DNA of 23,000 nt from Gemmatimonadales bacterium UBA7889. Its GTDB lineage: Bacteria; Gemmatimonadota; Gemmatimonadetes; Longimicrobiales; Gaopeijiaceae. The notes under the pieces were generated by a model. That model searched no databases. It was given only the letters and a program-made list of their open reading frames with translations, and had not been told where the DNA came from. The position numbers and the translations under genes were made by a program. The stretch is taken from assembly GCA_002501085.1 (NCBI GenBank), contig DLRL01000080.1:3171-26170 (forward strand). Direction: 5' to 3'. Shown here one piece after another: positions 1-8,262 of the stretch. How positions within the stretch are numbered: position 1 is the stretch's first letter; every line of letters begins with the position of its first letter.

Positions 1-6
1 AGCCAT
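1..6 (-). CDS. First two codons of a gene leaving the window leftward
   Basis: On the minus strand an ATG at 6-4 is followed by GCT and the window edge. It is preceded by a perfect AGGAGG Shine-Dalgarno at 18-13 with a 6-nt spacer, one of the best ribosome binding sites in the window. The product cannot be judged from Met-Ala alone. If real, the gene is divergent from the TPR gene at 199, and 7-198 is a shared upstream region. What is seen is only the SD and the ATG; the gene itself is inferred. Confidence 0.5.
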
Positions 7-90
7 GATTTTCCTCCTATGGATGGCATAAAATAATTTCACGGTATGTGTCGCAACCTAGTTTTGGTATTTGAATTATTAGACGATAAC

Positions 91-105
91 GCATGTTTCG
101 CATGC
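91..105. promoter_or_regulatory. Small inverted repeat in divergent upstream region
   Basis: GCATG and CATGC arms (91-95, 101-105) flank TTTCG. Outer CGAT/ATCG tetranucleotides roughly extend the symmetry. It lies between the putative leftward gene and the TPR gene, where a regulator could bind, but the arms are short and no convincing -35/-10 pair was found nearby. Operator function is a guess. Confidence 0.2.
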
Positions 106-153
106 TAATCGCCAATAAAGACACTGCGACATATACTTCTTTCCTCGTCCTGG

Positions 154-180
154 AGGGGCCAACACCGGTTGTTGGCCCCT
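154..180 (+). terminator. Strong GC-rich hairpin just upstream of the TPR gene
   Basis: AGGGGCCAAC (154-163) pairs perfectly with GTTGGCCCCT (171-180). One further A-T pair extends it, giving an 11-bp stem with a 5-nt loop. Only TTT follows (from 180), so as a rho-independent terminator the U-tract is weak. It ends 5 nt before the AAGGAG ribosome binding site (186-191) of the gene at 199. Since the next gene to the left appears to run the other way, it may be a leader hairpin of the TPR mRNA rather than the end of an upstream transcript. Confidence 0.5.
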
Positions 181-198
181 TTCATAAGGAGTGCAGTA

Positions 199-1782
199 AT
201 GAACGTTTTCCGTAGCTCAATTCTCGCCACGGTTCTTTTCTTTTGTGTTGCCGGCCCCGGCCAAGCACAGTTTGTGGATGTCGGTGCAATCGATTTCCCC
301 ACCTCAGCAACCGGTCAAGCTCAGCAGCATTTCCTCAGAGGAGTTTCGATTCTTCATAGCTTTGGGTGGAAGCAAGCAATCGAACAATTCCAGGCGGCGC
401 AGGAGCTAGACCCGGATTTTGCTATGGCCTATTGGGGTGAATCTTTGGCGTATAACCACCCGCTCATGTCCCAGATGGATGCCACAGAACCACGCAAGGT
501 ACTGCAGCGCTTAGGGGAAACCGCGACTGATCGTTTAGCTGAGGCACCAACCGATCGGGAGAAAGGCTTCCTCAATGCTATAGAGATCCTTTGGGGCGAT
601 GGCGATCACGTTGAACGTCGGGTCGGCTACATGGAAGCAATGGCAGATCTATACGAGAGATACCCTGACGATTCAGAGGTCGCCGCTTTCTATGCACTAT
701 CCATGCTAAGCACGGTGGGTGCGACACGTGACTTGAGCCAACGCCTCAATGTCCGAGCAGGAACGATTGCCCTGAACCTCTTTGAACAGAGACCTGGCCA
801 TCCAGGGGCTGCGCACTACACAATCCACTCCTTTGACGATCCACTCCATGCACCCCTGGCACTGGAAGCGGCACATGCTTTTGCTGACATAGCGCCTGCA
901 GTATCGCATGCGCGTCACATGCCAACGCACATCTTCATCCAACATGGGATGTGGGATTACGTCTCTAACCATAATCAATCAGCATACGATGCTTCCCGGG
1001 AACTCTGGCGGCCTGGTGATACGATGGGAGATGCCATCCATGCACTGGATTGGGGTCAGTACGGAGACCTACAGCTCGGTGACTATGAGAAAGCTCGTCT
1101 CTGGATTGAACGCATTGAAGAAATGTCAGAAGAGGGAGGCTTCCTGGAGGGTGGAGCCCGCGGGCAAGGAGGAGAAGCTCGAGCCCGCAATAGTGTTCCG
1201 CTGCTAAAAGCACGCTACATCGTTGAAACTGAAGAGTGGATGGTACTGCCTGTTACCGAAGAGTCATCCAACAATGAACTCCTGGCGACCGCCCTCAGCG
1301 CTGCGCACACCGGTGACCAACAGGCCCTTCGTGATGCAGAGACATCGCTAAGAGAGCGCTCGTCAGGTGAGGGTGGAGGCACTGGAATTATGGCGAATGA
1401 GGTGAGTGCACTTCTGCACGCTGGAATGGGACACGCTGACGTGGCCAAGCGCTTCATGGATGAAGCGGTAGAGACCACTGAAGCCATGGCGCCACCTAGA
1501 GGAGCCGCATCACCGATCAAGCCAGTATATGAACTATATGGTGAAATCTTACTGGACCTCGGTCAGCCGGAAGAGGCAAGCGCAAAGTTCGAGAAATCTC
1601 TTGAGCGAATGCCGAATAGGCCACGTTCCTTGCTCGGCCTTGGTAGGGCGAGCGCAATGGCAGGAGACCGAGATAAAGCGGTAGAAGCCTATACCAACCT
1701 TACCAAGGTCTGGGCTGGGCGGGACTCATTCGACGGGTACAAGGAAGCGATGAGCTACCTGCACTCAACTGAAAACAACTAG
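199..1782 (+). CDS. Secreted TPR-repeat protein with a His-rich core
   Basis: A 527-residue exported protein. The start at 199 is chosen over an upstream in-frame TTG at 169, which lies inside the hairpin, because AAGGAG (186-191) sits 7 nt before the ATG and a clean signal peptide follows (MNVFRSSILATVLFFCVAG, cleavage near GQAQ). TPR-like helices occur near residues 45-90 (motif AIEQFQAAQELDPDFAMAYW) and again at the C terminus (about 440-515). The middle, residues 201-253, is strikingly rich in His (201, 206, 210, 217, 237, 240, 244, 249), with HPGAAHYTIHSFDDP and HARHMPTHIF segments. I recognise this as a conserved architecture in environmental bacteria but know no assigned activity. The His spacing could suggest metal binding or a catalytic role, which is inference. 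It is probably periplasmic and may belong with the DUF1028-TPR protein downstream. Confidence 0.88.
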   Translation: MNVFRSSILATVLFFCVAGPGQAQFVDVGAIDFPTSATGQAQQHFLRGVSILHSFGWKQAIEQFQAAQELDPDFAMAYWGESLAYNHPLMSQMDATEPRKVLQRLGETATDRLAEAPTDREKGFLNAIEILWGDGDHVERRVGYMEAMADLYERYPDDSEVAAFYALSMLSTVGATRDLSQRLNVRAGTIALNLFEQRPGHPGAAHYTIHSFDDPLHAPLALEAAHAFADIAPAVSHARHMPTHIFIQHGMWDYVSNHNQSAYDASRELWRPGDTMGDAIHALDWGQYGDLQLGDYEKARLWIERIEEMSEEGGFLEGGARGQGGEARARNSVPLLKARYIVETEEWMVLPVTEESSNNELLATALSAAHTGDQQALRDAETSLRERSSGEGGGTGIMANEVSALLHAGMGHADVAKRFMDEAVETTEAMAPPRGAASPIKPVYELYGEILLDLGQPEEASAKFEKSLERMPNRPRSLLGLGRASAMAGDRDKAVEAYTNLTKVWAGRDSFDGYKEAMSYLHSTENN

Positions 1783-1796
1783 AATAGACCAAGAGA

Positions 1797-1844
1797 GCTA
1801 GGGGCGTCTGATACCGAAACTACCCGGCGTCAGACGCCCCTAGC
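1797..1844 (+). terminator. Long hairpin after the TPR gene
   Basis: GCTAGGGGCGTCTG (1797-1810) is perfectly complementary to CAGACGCCCCTAGC (1831-1844). This gives a 14-bp stem, extended by one A-T pair, around an 18-nt loop. It begins 14 nt past the stop of the TPR gene, where a terminator is expected, but no U-tract follows on the plus strand. It probably ends or stabilises the upstream mRNA and separates it from the DUF1028 gene. Confidence 0.65.
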
Positions 1845-1879
1845 GCATTCTGGTAATGCCATCATTGGAGGTCCGCAGA

Positions 1880-2887
1880 ATGAAGAGGACTTTGCCACTG
1901 CTGCTTCTTGCGGTGCTTTTCGCCCTCCGTGGGAGTGCCGCTAACGCACAAAGCAGTGCGCCCATCATCGAGGAAACAGGTGAAGAGATCATTGCGACGT
2001 TCTCAATTGTCGCCAGAGACCCCGCCACCGAAGAACTCGGAGTTGCTGTCCAGTCTCGCGCATTCCGAGCAGCTGCAATCGTCTCCTATGCGAAATCAGG
2101 CGTAGGGGCGATCGCAACCCAAGCCTCAGCGAACCAGTCATATGGACCACGAGGACTAGAGCTTCTTGAGCAGGGACTTTCACCAGATGCAGTCGTAACA
2201 CGTCTTACCAACGCTGACGAGGGTCGGGACCGACGCCAACTCGCGGTCATCGACGCACAGGGTAGAGTCAGCGCTTACACCGGATCTCAAACGAGCGATT
2301 GGGCAGGCCACATAGAAGGAGATAACTACTCGGTTCAGGGAAATATCCTGGTGAGTGAGGAAGTGGTTCAAGCCATGGCGCAAGCTTTCGAGACGGCAGA
2401 AGGAGAACTCGCAGAACGGCTCATGGCTGCACTCGACGCCGGCCAGGCTGCGGGTGGTGACGCCCGTGGAAAGCAGTCTGGGGGCATATTGGTGGTAAAA
2501 CCGATAGGAGATTCAGGTCGCACCACTGACCGCTGGATCGACGTGCGTGTCGATGACCATCCAACCCCATTCCTCGAGATTCGTCGCCTGATGAACATGT
2601 CGGTTTCCCGTAACAAGACACGTCTCGCTATCCAACTTGCCTCGGAAGGAAGGTTCCCTGATGCCATCGCTGCACAGAGGAAGGCAATCGCTATGAGGCC
2701 AGGGAATGATCAATATTTGTATGGCCTTGCCAGACTTCACGCTCGGGCGGGCAACACGGCGAACGCAATCGAGGTACTAAGCCAGGCAATTGTTATGAAT
2801 GAACGGTGGCAAGAACAGGCTAGGAGCGAGTCAGACTTCGAGAGTATCAGTAGTGACCGGCAGTTCAGGAGACTGATCGGACGCTAG
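1880..2887 (+). CDS. Exported DUF1028 (Ntn-hydrolase-like) protein with C-terminal TPR
   Basis: A 335-residue protein. The ATG at 1880 is preferred over the one at 1856 because GGAGG (1867-1871) precedes it by 8 nt and the signal peptide (KRTLPLLLLAVLFALRGSAANA) then starts correctly. Residues 40 to about 240 match DUF1028 closely: TFSIVARDPATEELGVAVQS, then GVGAIATQASAN, YGPRGLELLEQGLS, RQLAVID, GNILVSEEVV, LAERLMAALDAGQAAGGDAR and the KQSGG loop. DUF1028 structures have the Ntn-hydrolase fold; the substrate is unknown. The C-terminal 80 residues or so carry a TPR-like pair (FPDAIAAQRKAIAMRPGNDQ and a following helix pair). Oddly, the family's usual N-terminal Thr (here Thr40) lies about 16 residues after the predicted signal cleavage, so it would need a further cut to be exposed. 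Domain identity is certain; activity is not. Confidence 0.93.
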   Translation: MKRTLPLLLLAVLFALRGSAANAQSSAPIIEETGEEIIATFSIVARDPATEELGVAVQSRAFRAAAIVSYAKSGVGAIATQASANQSYGPRGLELLEQGLSPDAVVTRLTNADEGRDRRQLAVIDAQGRVSAYTGSQTSDWAGHIEGDNYSVQGNILVSEEVVQAMAQAFETAEGELAERLMAALDAGQAAGGDARGKQSGGILVVKPIGDSGRTTDRWIDVRVDDHPTPFLEIRRLMNMSVSRNKTRLAIQLASEGRFPDAIAAQRKAIAMRPGNDQYLYGLARLHARAGNTANAIEVLSQAIVMNERWQEQARSESDFESISSDRQFRRLIGR

Positions 2888-3057
2888 CTATTCAAGAGTA
2901 TTGCCGGTGGGTAATTTTTCTACTGCCAGCATGTCCTAGTTTTTTTGAATATGCCCACTGGCATAGAGTTTCTGGATAATATCGTGGCATACCCTTCAGT
3001 CGTCAGACATATTCGCGTGTAATAAAGCGTCAGGAACGCAGAACACCAGGAGGGGCA

Positions 3058-4686
3058 ATGCGCTCACACTCAGTTTTAATAAGTCCAACACTACTTCTCT
3101 CAGTCATAGCAACGAGCCTATCCGTGCTGCCCCTGGGAGCCTTGACTCAGGTTACCTCTACGCAAGAGAACGCGGGAGGAGGGGTCGTAGTTGATTGGGA
3201 CGTAGTGGCTCAGATAAGGGAAGAGGGCCTGCAACGATCTCAGATTGCGAATACGCTCTCGTACATGACTGACGTCCTGGGAGCACGCCTCACCAACTCA
3301 ATTGCCATGGACAATGCGCAACGCTGGGTTCTAGAGGAGATGAAGAGGATTGGGCTGACCGGAACTAACCGCGAGCCTTTCATGGAGTACGGCGTCAGTT
3401 GGGACAACGAGTACGTCTCTATCCACCTGTTAGAACCTGACTACCAACCAATGGTCGGCTATCCGATCGCACATACACCCGGCACAAACGGTAAACAGGA
3501 ACTGCCGGCCGTCATTGCAGATGTGAGAACCCGTCAGGACTTAGAAACACTAGAGGGCAAGATTCGAGGGGTGGCAGTGCTTTCTACTCCACCCGCTATA
3601 ATTGACCTTTCGCGGTTTGAGACGGGCACACCCAAACGGAGCGCGCAAGAGATGCGCGAACTCGCAGAAGCTGTTGTGCCACCACCACCCGGACCTGATC
3701 CGTATTTCTCCCGTTTATATCCAGATCCACCCCAGAACCCTGATGTGCTCACGGCAGCAGAGCGACTCGCTTTCTACGTGAAGGAGGGTGTGGCGGTGGT
3801 GCTAGAATCTTCAAGTGGATGGCCAGGGGCCGTTCGGGGATTCGCTCGACCGGGAGCCAAAATCGATCTCTGGTCCCGGGATGCAACGATGTCTTCTGTT
3901 CCGATTGTGGCAGTAACCCCAGAACACTATAACCGTATGTATCGGATTCTACGTCGAGGGATCCCGGTGAACCTCGAAGTTGAGGTACGCAATAGCCACG
4001 GAACCTCAGTCGAGCAGGCCAGCAATGTTCTTGGTGAGATACCAGGGACGGATCTCGCCCAAGAAGTGGTCATGATGGGAGCGCATTTTGACACATGGCA
4101 TGCCAGTCCAAATGCAAGTGATAACACCTCGGGTGTAGCGGTCGTCTTAGAGGCAGCTCGCATTCTGAAAGCTATTGGCGCTGAGCCGCGCCGAACTATC
4201 CGGGTCGCGTTATGGTCTGGAGAAGAGCAAGGTCTTTATGGTTCCAGAGCTTATGTGCGCGAGCACTTTGGTAACCCTAATGATACCAATATCGGTACCA
4301 CCCCAGAGTACGAAACCTTCTCAGCATACTTCAATCAAGATTACGGCCCTGGTCAGTATAGGGGCATTTGGCTTCAGGAAAACGAACATGTCCGACAAAT
4401 ATTCAAAGCATGGATGGAGCCATTTCACGACATGGGTATGACCACCATCTCGCTACAGGGAGTCGGTAGTACCGACCATGTACCCTTCGACAACATTGGT
4501 CTTCCCGCTTTCCAGTTTCTACAGGCTCGTGTCGGGGGTACCGGCGGACATACAAATCTCGATTTCTTCGACACAGTACCCATTGAAGACCTTATGAAGA
4601 ACGCAGTAATCATGGCGTCTTTCGCTTACCACGCAGCTATGGCTGACGAGAGAATACCTAGAAAACACAACAGTCCTCACAACTGA
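3058..4686 (+). CDS. Secreted M28-family metallopeptidase (carboxypeptidase Q-like)
   Basis: A 542-residue exported aminopeptidase/carboxypeptidase-type zinc enzyme, expected to trim peptides in the periplasm or outside the cell. The start is well set: AGGAGG at 3048-3053 before the ATG, then a signal-peptide-like N terminus ending near residue 30. A PA-type insert (about 130-320) includes a proline-rich stretch near residue 210. The catalytic M28 domain shows predicted di-zinc ligands and catalytic residues: His343 (AHFDTW), Asp355 (DNTSG), Glu389/Glu390 (SGEEQGLYGS), Asp428 (NQDYG) and His474 (TDHVPF). All are present, so it should be active. The HFDTW/DNTSG context resembles plasma glutamate carboxypeptidase (carboxypeptidase Q) more than the leucyl aminopeptidase branch, but the exact specificity is not readable. 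It stands alone, followed by a convergent gene. Confidence 0.93.
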   Translation: MRSHSVLISPTLLLSVIATSLSVLPLGALTQVTSTQENAGGGVVVDWDVVAQIREEGLQRSQIANTLSYMTDVLGARLTNSIAMDNAQRWVLEEMKRIGLTGTNREPFMEYGVSWDNEYVSIHLLEPDYQPMVGYPIAHTPGTNGKQELPAVIADVRTRQDLETLEGKIRGVAVLSTPPAIIDLSRFETGTPKRSAQEMRELAEAVVPPPPGPDPYFSRLYPDPPQNPDVLTAAERLAFYVKEGVAVVLESSSGWPGAVRGFARPGAKIDLWSRDATMSSVPIVAVTPEHYNRMYRILRRGIPVNLEVEVRNSHGTSVEQASNVLGEIPGTDLAQEVVMMGAHFDTWHASPNASDNTSGVAVVLEAARILKAIGAEPRRTIRVALWSGEEQGLYGSRAYVREHFGNPNDTNIGTTPEYETFSAYFNQDYGPGQYRGIWLQENEHVRQIFKAWMEPFHDMGMTTISLQGVGSTDHVPFDNIGLPAFQFLQARVGGTGGHTNLDFFDTVPIEDLMKNAVIMASFAYHAAMADERIPRKHNSPHN

Positions 4687-4757
4687 ACAACTTGCGAGTC
4701 CGTGCTTTAAACAACCTGTTAAAAGGCTTCCTCAGCAGGGTATCACCGGCTTCTAGG

Positions 4758-5906
4758 TTAGGAGCCACCCCGGAGCGCGAATTTTTGAACGCGTCGACCC
4801 GTAGATGCCTCACCTACGTAGAGGTTCCCCTCTGAGTCAATACCCATCCCATGTGGCCGAAGAAATTGACCAAGCTGCCGTCCGCCGCGGCCAAAGTTAT
4901 CCATAATCTCAAGATCACTTCTCCTGAGAGTCCAGACCTTATGGTTGGTTCCATCGGCTAGGTACAACCACTCTTGCTCCTCATCGGGAGAAAGAGCGAT
5001 TACGAATGCTGATCCGGATGACAATGTGCTAGGAGCGACAACTTTCTCTGTGACGAACTCACCGCTCTGGCGGAACACCTGGATCCGGTTACCTCCCCGG
5101 TCAGCCACATAAATCAACCCATCGCTCGAACCGACAAGGCCATGGACAGTCGAGAATTGTTCGGGAGGAGAATAGTCTGGACCACGATCACCAGATCGAT
5201 ATTCGTCATCAGGCGGCTCTCCGTAGGCACCCCAGTGTCGAAGATATCCACCCGTGTCCCCATCGAAGACAATCACACGCCGATTCCGGTACCCATCAGC
5301 GATAAAGACTTCGTTAGTGCCCGGATCCACCCAGATACCGGCAGGGCCTCCAAGTAGATTTGGATCGTTACTCCCCCCATTCACATCATATTCACCAAGC
5401 GTCATTAGGAGATCACCGTTGCGTGTAAATTTCATCACCCGGTGATGTTGGTAACTCCCGATCCAGACGAAGTCGTTGTGGTCGACAAAAAGTCCATGCG
5501 CATTTCGTGGGAACTCTGACACCTCTTGTGTCGTTGGATCCCCCCATCCCTGAACGACTTTTCCGCTCTCATCGAATTCAATGACGATAGGAGCCGGTAC
5601 ACAGCACATGCCAATAGGGGGGTCCTGCACGGCCGATGTCTCTTCCGGGGTCAATGTCTCTGGCAGATGCGTGACCCAAACATGGTCCATCGCGTCTACA
5701 AACACCGCCGTGACCGAACCCATGATCCAGTCGTTTGGCATCTCGAGCGGCCAGCTGGGATCAACCTCAAAGGATGGAATTCCTTCGCTCCCTGCATCAG
5801 GAGCACCCCCGGTTTCTAGGCTAGATCCACAGCCTACCACAAAAACTGGAATTAGGAGTGTTAGAGAAAAGACCAGTAGTCTCTTTCGGCTATTCATTTT
5901 CCTCAT
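4758..5906 (-). CDS. NHL-repeat beta-propeller lipoprotein
   Basis: About 382 residues. The N terminus is a lipoprotein signal (NSRKRLLVFSLTLLIPVFVVGC) with lipobox VVGC and lipidated Cys26, so the protein should be membrane-anchored in the envelope. NHL-type repeats follow: HGLFVDHNDFVWIGSYQHHR, a blade at GPAGIWVDPGTNEVFIADGY, TVHGLVGSSDGLIYVADRGG, then IALSPDEEQEWLYLADGTNH and HGMGIDSEGNLYVGEASTGR. These suggest a six-bladed propeller. NHL propellers serve as binding scaffolds or, as in peptidyl-hydroxyglycine alpha-amidating lyase, as enzymes; nothing here decides between them. Possible starts are GTG 5912, ATG 5906 and ATG 5897. ATG 5906 is chosen for its spacing from a GGGAG about 10 nt upstream, but all three keep the lipobox. 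It is divergent from the PQQ dehydrogenase gene and convergent with the M28 gene. Confidence 0.88.
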   Translation of the reverse strand: MRKMNSRKRLLVFSLTLLIPVFVVGCGSSLETGGAPDAGSEGIPSFEVDPSWPLEMPNDWIMGSVTAVFVDAMDHVWVTHLPETLTPEETSAVQDPPIGMCCVPAPIVIEFDESGKVVQGWGDPTTQEVSEFPRNAHGLFVDHNDFVWIGSYQHHRVMKFTRNGDLLMTLGEYDVNGGSNDPNLLGGPAGIWVDPGTNEVFIADGYRNRRVIVFDGDTGGYLRHWGAYGEPPDDEYRSGDRGPDYSPPEQFSTVHGLVGSSDGLIYVADRGGNRIQVFRQSGEFVTEKVVAPSTLSSGSAFVIALSPDEEQEWLYLADGTNHKVWTLRRSDLEIMDNFGRGGRQLGQFLRPHGMGIDSEGNLYVGEASTGRRVQKFALRGGS

Positions 5907-6126
5907 GCTCACTGAACTCCCTGTGCAATTCTTGAAACGAATCAGCCAAACTGTCGACCAAAGCTAAGGTGCGCGAGGCTCCTGACTTATCAGGAAGCTC
6001 CGAATGGGTGGCATTTGCATGTAACCGGATGACCTTAAAACACCCTAGCTGAAGGGCGGACACTACACTACCATGCGCCCTGCCACCCCCGTCACATTTG
6101 TGGCAACTCAGCATCCGGAGGAAAGC

Positions 6127-8169
6127 ATGTTCCGATCAAACTGTAGAATCTTGGAATTGCAGCAAGTCACTCTCGTGATTCTTACCCTGATGATGGCACC
6201 ACTATCTCTGAGCCAGGCACAAGACCGCGGCACACCTTACGGAGAATGGCGTTACCAGAGTGCAGACTCCTGGGGCACGCGCTATTCACCAGTTGATCAA
6301 ATTGACTCATCTAACTTTGGCAATCTAGAAGTGGCATGGACGTGGCAAGCGAACAACTTTGGGCCCGAAGTCGACTACCAGATGAAGTCCACCCCTACGT
6401 ATGTCGACGGCATTCTTTACACGGTGGCAGGCCAGCGCCGAACTGTGGTCGCAATCGACCCCAACACCGGTGAGACGCTCTGGACATATCGCGAACCCAA
6501 TACCATCCGGTGGGAACGCTCTATGCGACAGAACTATGGTAAAGGAGTAGCGTATGGAGAGCGCGATGGCCGTGGAGTCATCTACTACACTTCTCCTGCC
6601 TTCTTCCTGCACGCGATAGATGCCGAAACCGGTCAACATATAGAAAACTTTGGCGCTCCCGTGGCAATCGATGGATTCCCCCAAACGGGGGTCGTCGACC
6701 TACTACCTGATCTACTGAGAAACTGGGGGCCCTGGGAGGCATGGGATCAACCGTACGACCCAGATTATGGGATTCCGAGAGAACTGGGGTTCATCACTGC
6801 ATCGTCACCTCCAATCGTAGTGAATGGAACCGTCGTTATCGGCAACTCAGCTGAACAAGGCTACAACCAAACGCGAGTCGAGAACGTCCCCGGCGACATT
6901 CTGGCGTACGATGCTAGCAATGGAGACTTCAAGTGGAAGTTCCATGTTATCCCCCGTCCCGGCGAATTCGGTCATGACACCTGGGAAAACGATGCGTGGC
7001 AGTACACTGGGGATGTTTCTTCCTGGGCGCCGATGTCTGCAGATCGTGAACGTGGGATTGTCTACATACCAACGAACCCACCAACCATCGACTACTTCGG
7101 GGGATTCAGGCCCGGTGATAACCTCTTCGGCACAAGCGTGATCGCACTGGATGTGACAACTGGAGAACGCGTATGGCACTTCCAGACCGTCCATAATGAT
7201 CAATGGAATTACGATATCCCCAATGTCCCGATCATTACTGACCTGCAGGTGGACGGACGTGGGATACCCGCAGTCATACAAACGACCAAAACTGGGTTGA
7301 TCTTCGCCTTTGATAGAGAGACAGGTGAACCGATCTGGCCGATCGAGGAGCGGCCCGTCGAGCAGACCGTAGTTCCTGGAAACTGGACCGCCGCGACTCA
7401 ACCATTCCCTACACGGCCAGAGCCAATGGAGCCCCTTGGGCTTCCGGAGTCAGACATTATCGACTTTACACCGGAATTGCGCTCGGAGGCTATGGAGATT
7501 GTCAGTAGATACAACGTCGGTGGCGCTTTCCTCCCCCGGCTCTATGGTGACCATAGCACCGGAGTTGAAGACAACATCCGTTGCTACGGCGGCTTAAATA
7601 TTACAAATCCAGCAACACTTGACCCTACAACGGGCATCCTCTACGTGGCCTCTGCACGTCGGTGTGGGGGTGGGATGGTTATCCCAGGAATCGAAGCCGA
7701 TGATCCAGAAGCTATGGCTACAACGGGCGCGACTCTTTCTCAGTGGGTAGCAGGACCAGGGGGTGGGATGGGTACCATTCAAGGCCTGCCACTCCACAAA
7801 CCTCCCTACAGCCGCCTCTCTGCGTTCGACATGAATACGGGGGAGAGACTGTGGTGGGTCCCCGTTGGGGATACTCCACAAACAGTGCTGGATCACCCGG
7901 CGCTTGAGGGTGTTGATCTCTCGAAAACCGGGAGTGGGGCAAGCTCAATCCAAATGGTGGCTGGCAACCTTCTTTATGCAACTGAGGGCTCATCCGGACC
8001 GGCAGTGTTAAATGCCTACGATAAGCTTACGGGGGAGCACGTCGGTGAAATTGAGATCCCCTCACCCGGCCAGTATGGGATGATGACCTATATGCATGAA
8101 GGCAACCAGTTTGTTGTCCTGCAGGTTGGACGGCCAGGTCGCCTAGTCGCCCTGAGTTTACCTCAGTAA
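6127..8169 (+). CDS. Periplasmic PQQ-dependent dehydrogenase (glucose-dehydrogenase-like quinoprotein)
   Basis: A 680-residue exported eight-bladed propeller quinoprotein, expected to oxidise an alcohol or aldose in the periplasm and pass electrons to quinone or cytochrome c. The ATG at 6127 is chosen over 6073 because GGAGG (6117-6121) precedes it and a signal peptide (VTLVILTLMMAPLSLSQAQ) follows. Family marks include GEWRYQSADSWGTRYSPVDQ at the mature N terminus, repeated tryptophan-docking blades (AIDPNTGETLWTYREP, AYDASNGDFKWKFHVI, ALDVTTGERVWHFQTVHNDQ, AFDRETGEPIWPIEER) and a C-terminal LNAYDKLTGEHVGEI blade. There is no cytochrome c domain and no membrane-spanning N-terminal region, so it resembles a soluble version of the membrane glucose dehydrogenase catalytic domain. 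At the HxDxWxYD segment (His356-Asp363), where homologues commonly have WDYD, it reads WNYD (Asn361). Substrate not readable. Confidence 0.9.
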   Translation: MFRSNCRILELQQVTLVILTLMMAPLSLSQAQDRGTPYGEWRYQSADSWGTRYSPVDQIDSSNFGNLEVAWTWQANNFGPEVDYQMKSTPTYVDGILYTVAGQRRTVVAIDPNTGETLWTYREPNTIRWERSMRQNYGKGVAYGERDGRGVIYYTSPAFFLHAIDAETGQHIENFGAPVAIDGFPQTGVVDLLPDLLRNWGPWEAWDQPYDPDYGIPRELGFITASSPPIVVNGTVVIGNSAEQGYNQTRVENVPGDILAYDASNGDFKWKFHVIPRPGEFGHDTWENDAWQYTGDVSSWAPMSADRERGIVYIPTNPPTIDYFGGFRPGDNLFGTSVIALDVTTGERVWHFQTVHNDQWNYDIPNVPIITDLQVDGRGIPAVIQTTKTGLIFAFDRETGEPIWPIEERPVEQTVVPGNWTAATQPFPTRPEPMEPLGLPESDIIDFTPELRSEAMEIVSRYNVGGAFLPRLYGDHSTGVEDNIRCYGGLNITNPATLDPTTGILYVASARRCGGGMVIPGIEADDPEAMATTGATLSQWVAGPGGGMGTIQGLPLHKPPYSRLSAFDMNTGERLWWVPVGDTPQTVLDHPALEGVDLSKTGSGASSIQMVAGNLLYATEGSSGPAVLNAYDKLTGEHVGEIEIPSPGQYGMMTYMHEGNQFVVLQVGRPGRLVALSLPQ

Positions 8170-8262
8170 CTAGGGAGAAGACTCGGTTGGGCTAGATCCT
8201 GAGACAGTCCTGGCAGGATTGGGTGAACCATCTCGTTTGCGCTAGGAAGAAGCGACACAATT

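Noticed and set aside
2951..2964. Hairpin ATGCC-CACT-GGCAT after the DUF1028 gene.
   Set aside because: A 5-bp stem without a following U-tract is too weak to call a terminator.
2935..2985. Possible promoter upstream of the M28 gene (TTGAAT at 2945 and GATAAT at 2975).
   Set aside because: The spacing is 24 bp, far from 17, so the two boxes do not form a usual sigma-70 promoter.
5890..6114. A 74-codon minus-strand frame overlapping the start of the NHL lipoprotein gene, with a protein-like end (QELHREFSEHEENE).
   Set aside because: No ribosome binding site before its ATG, it is antisense to the PQQ dehydrogenase leader and fills the space where the divergent promoters must be. Not called, though a shorter version cannot be excluded.
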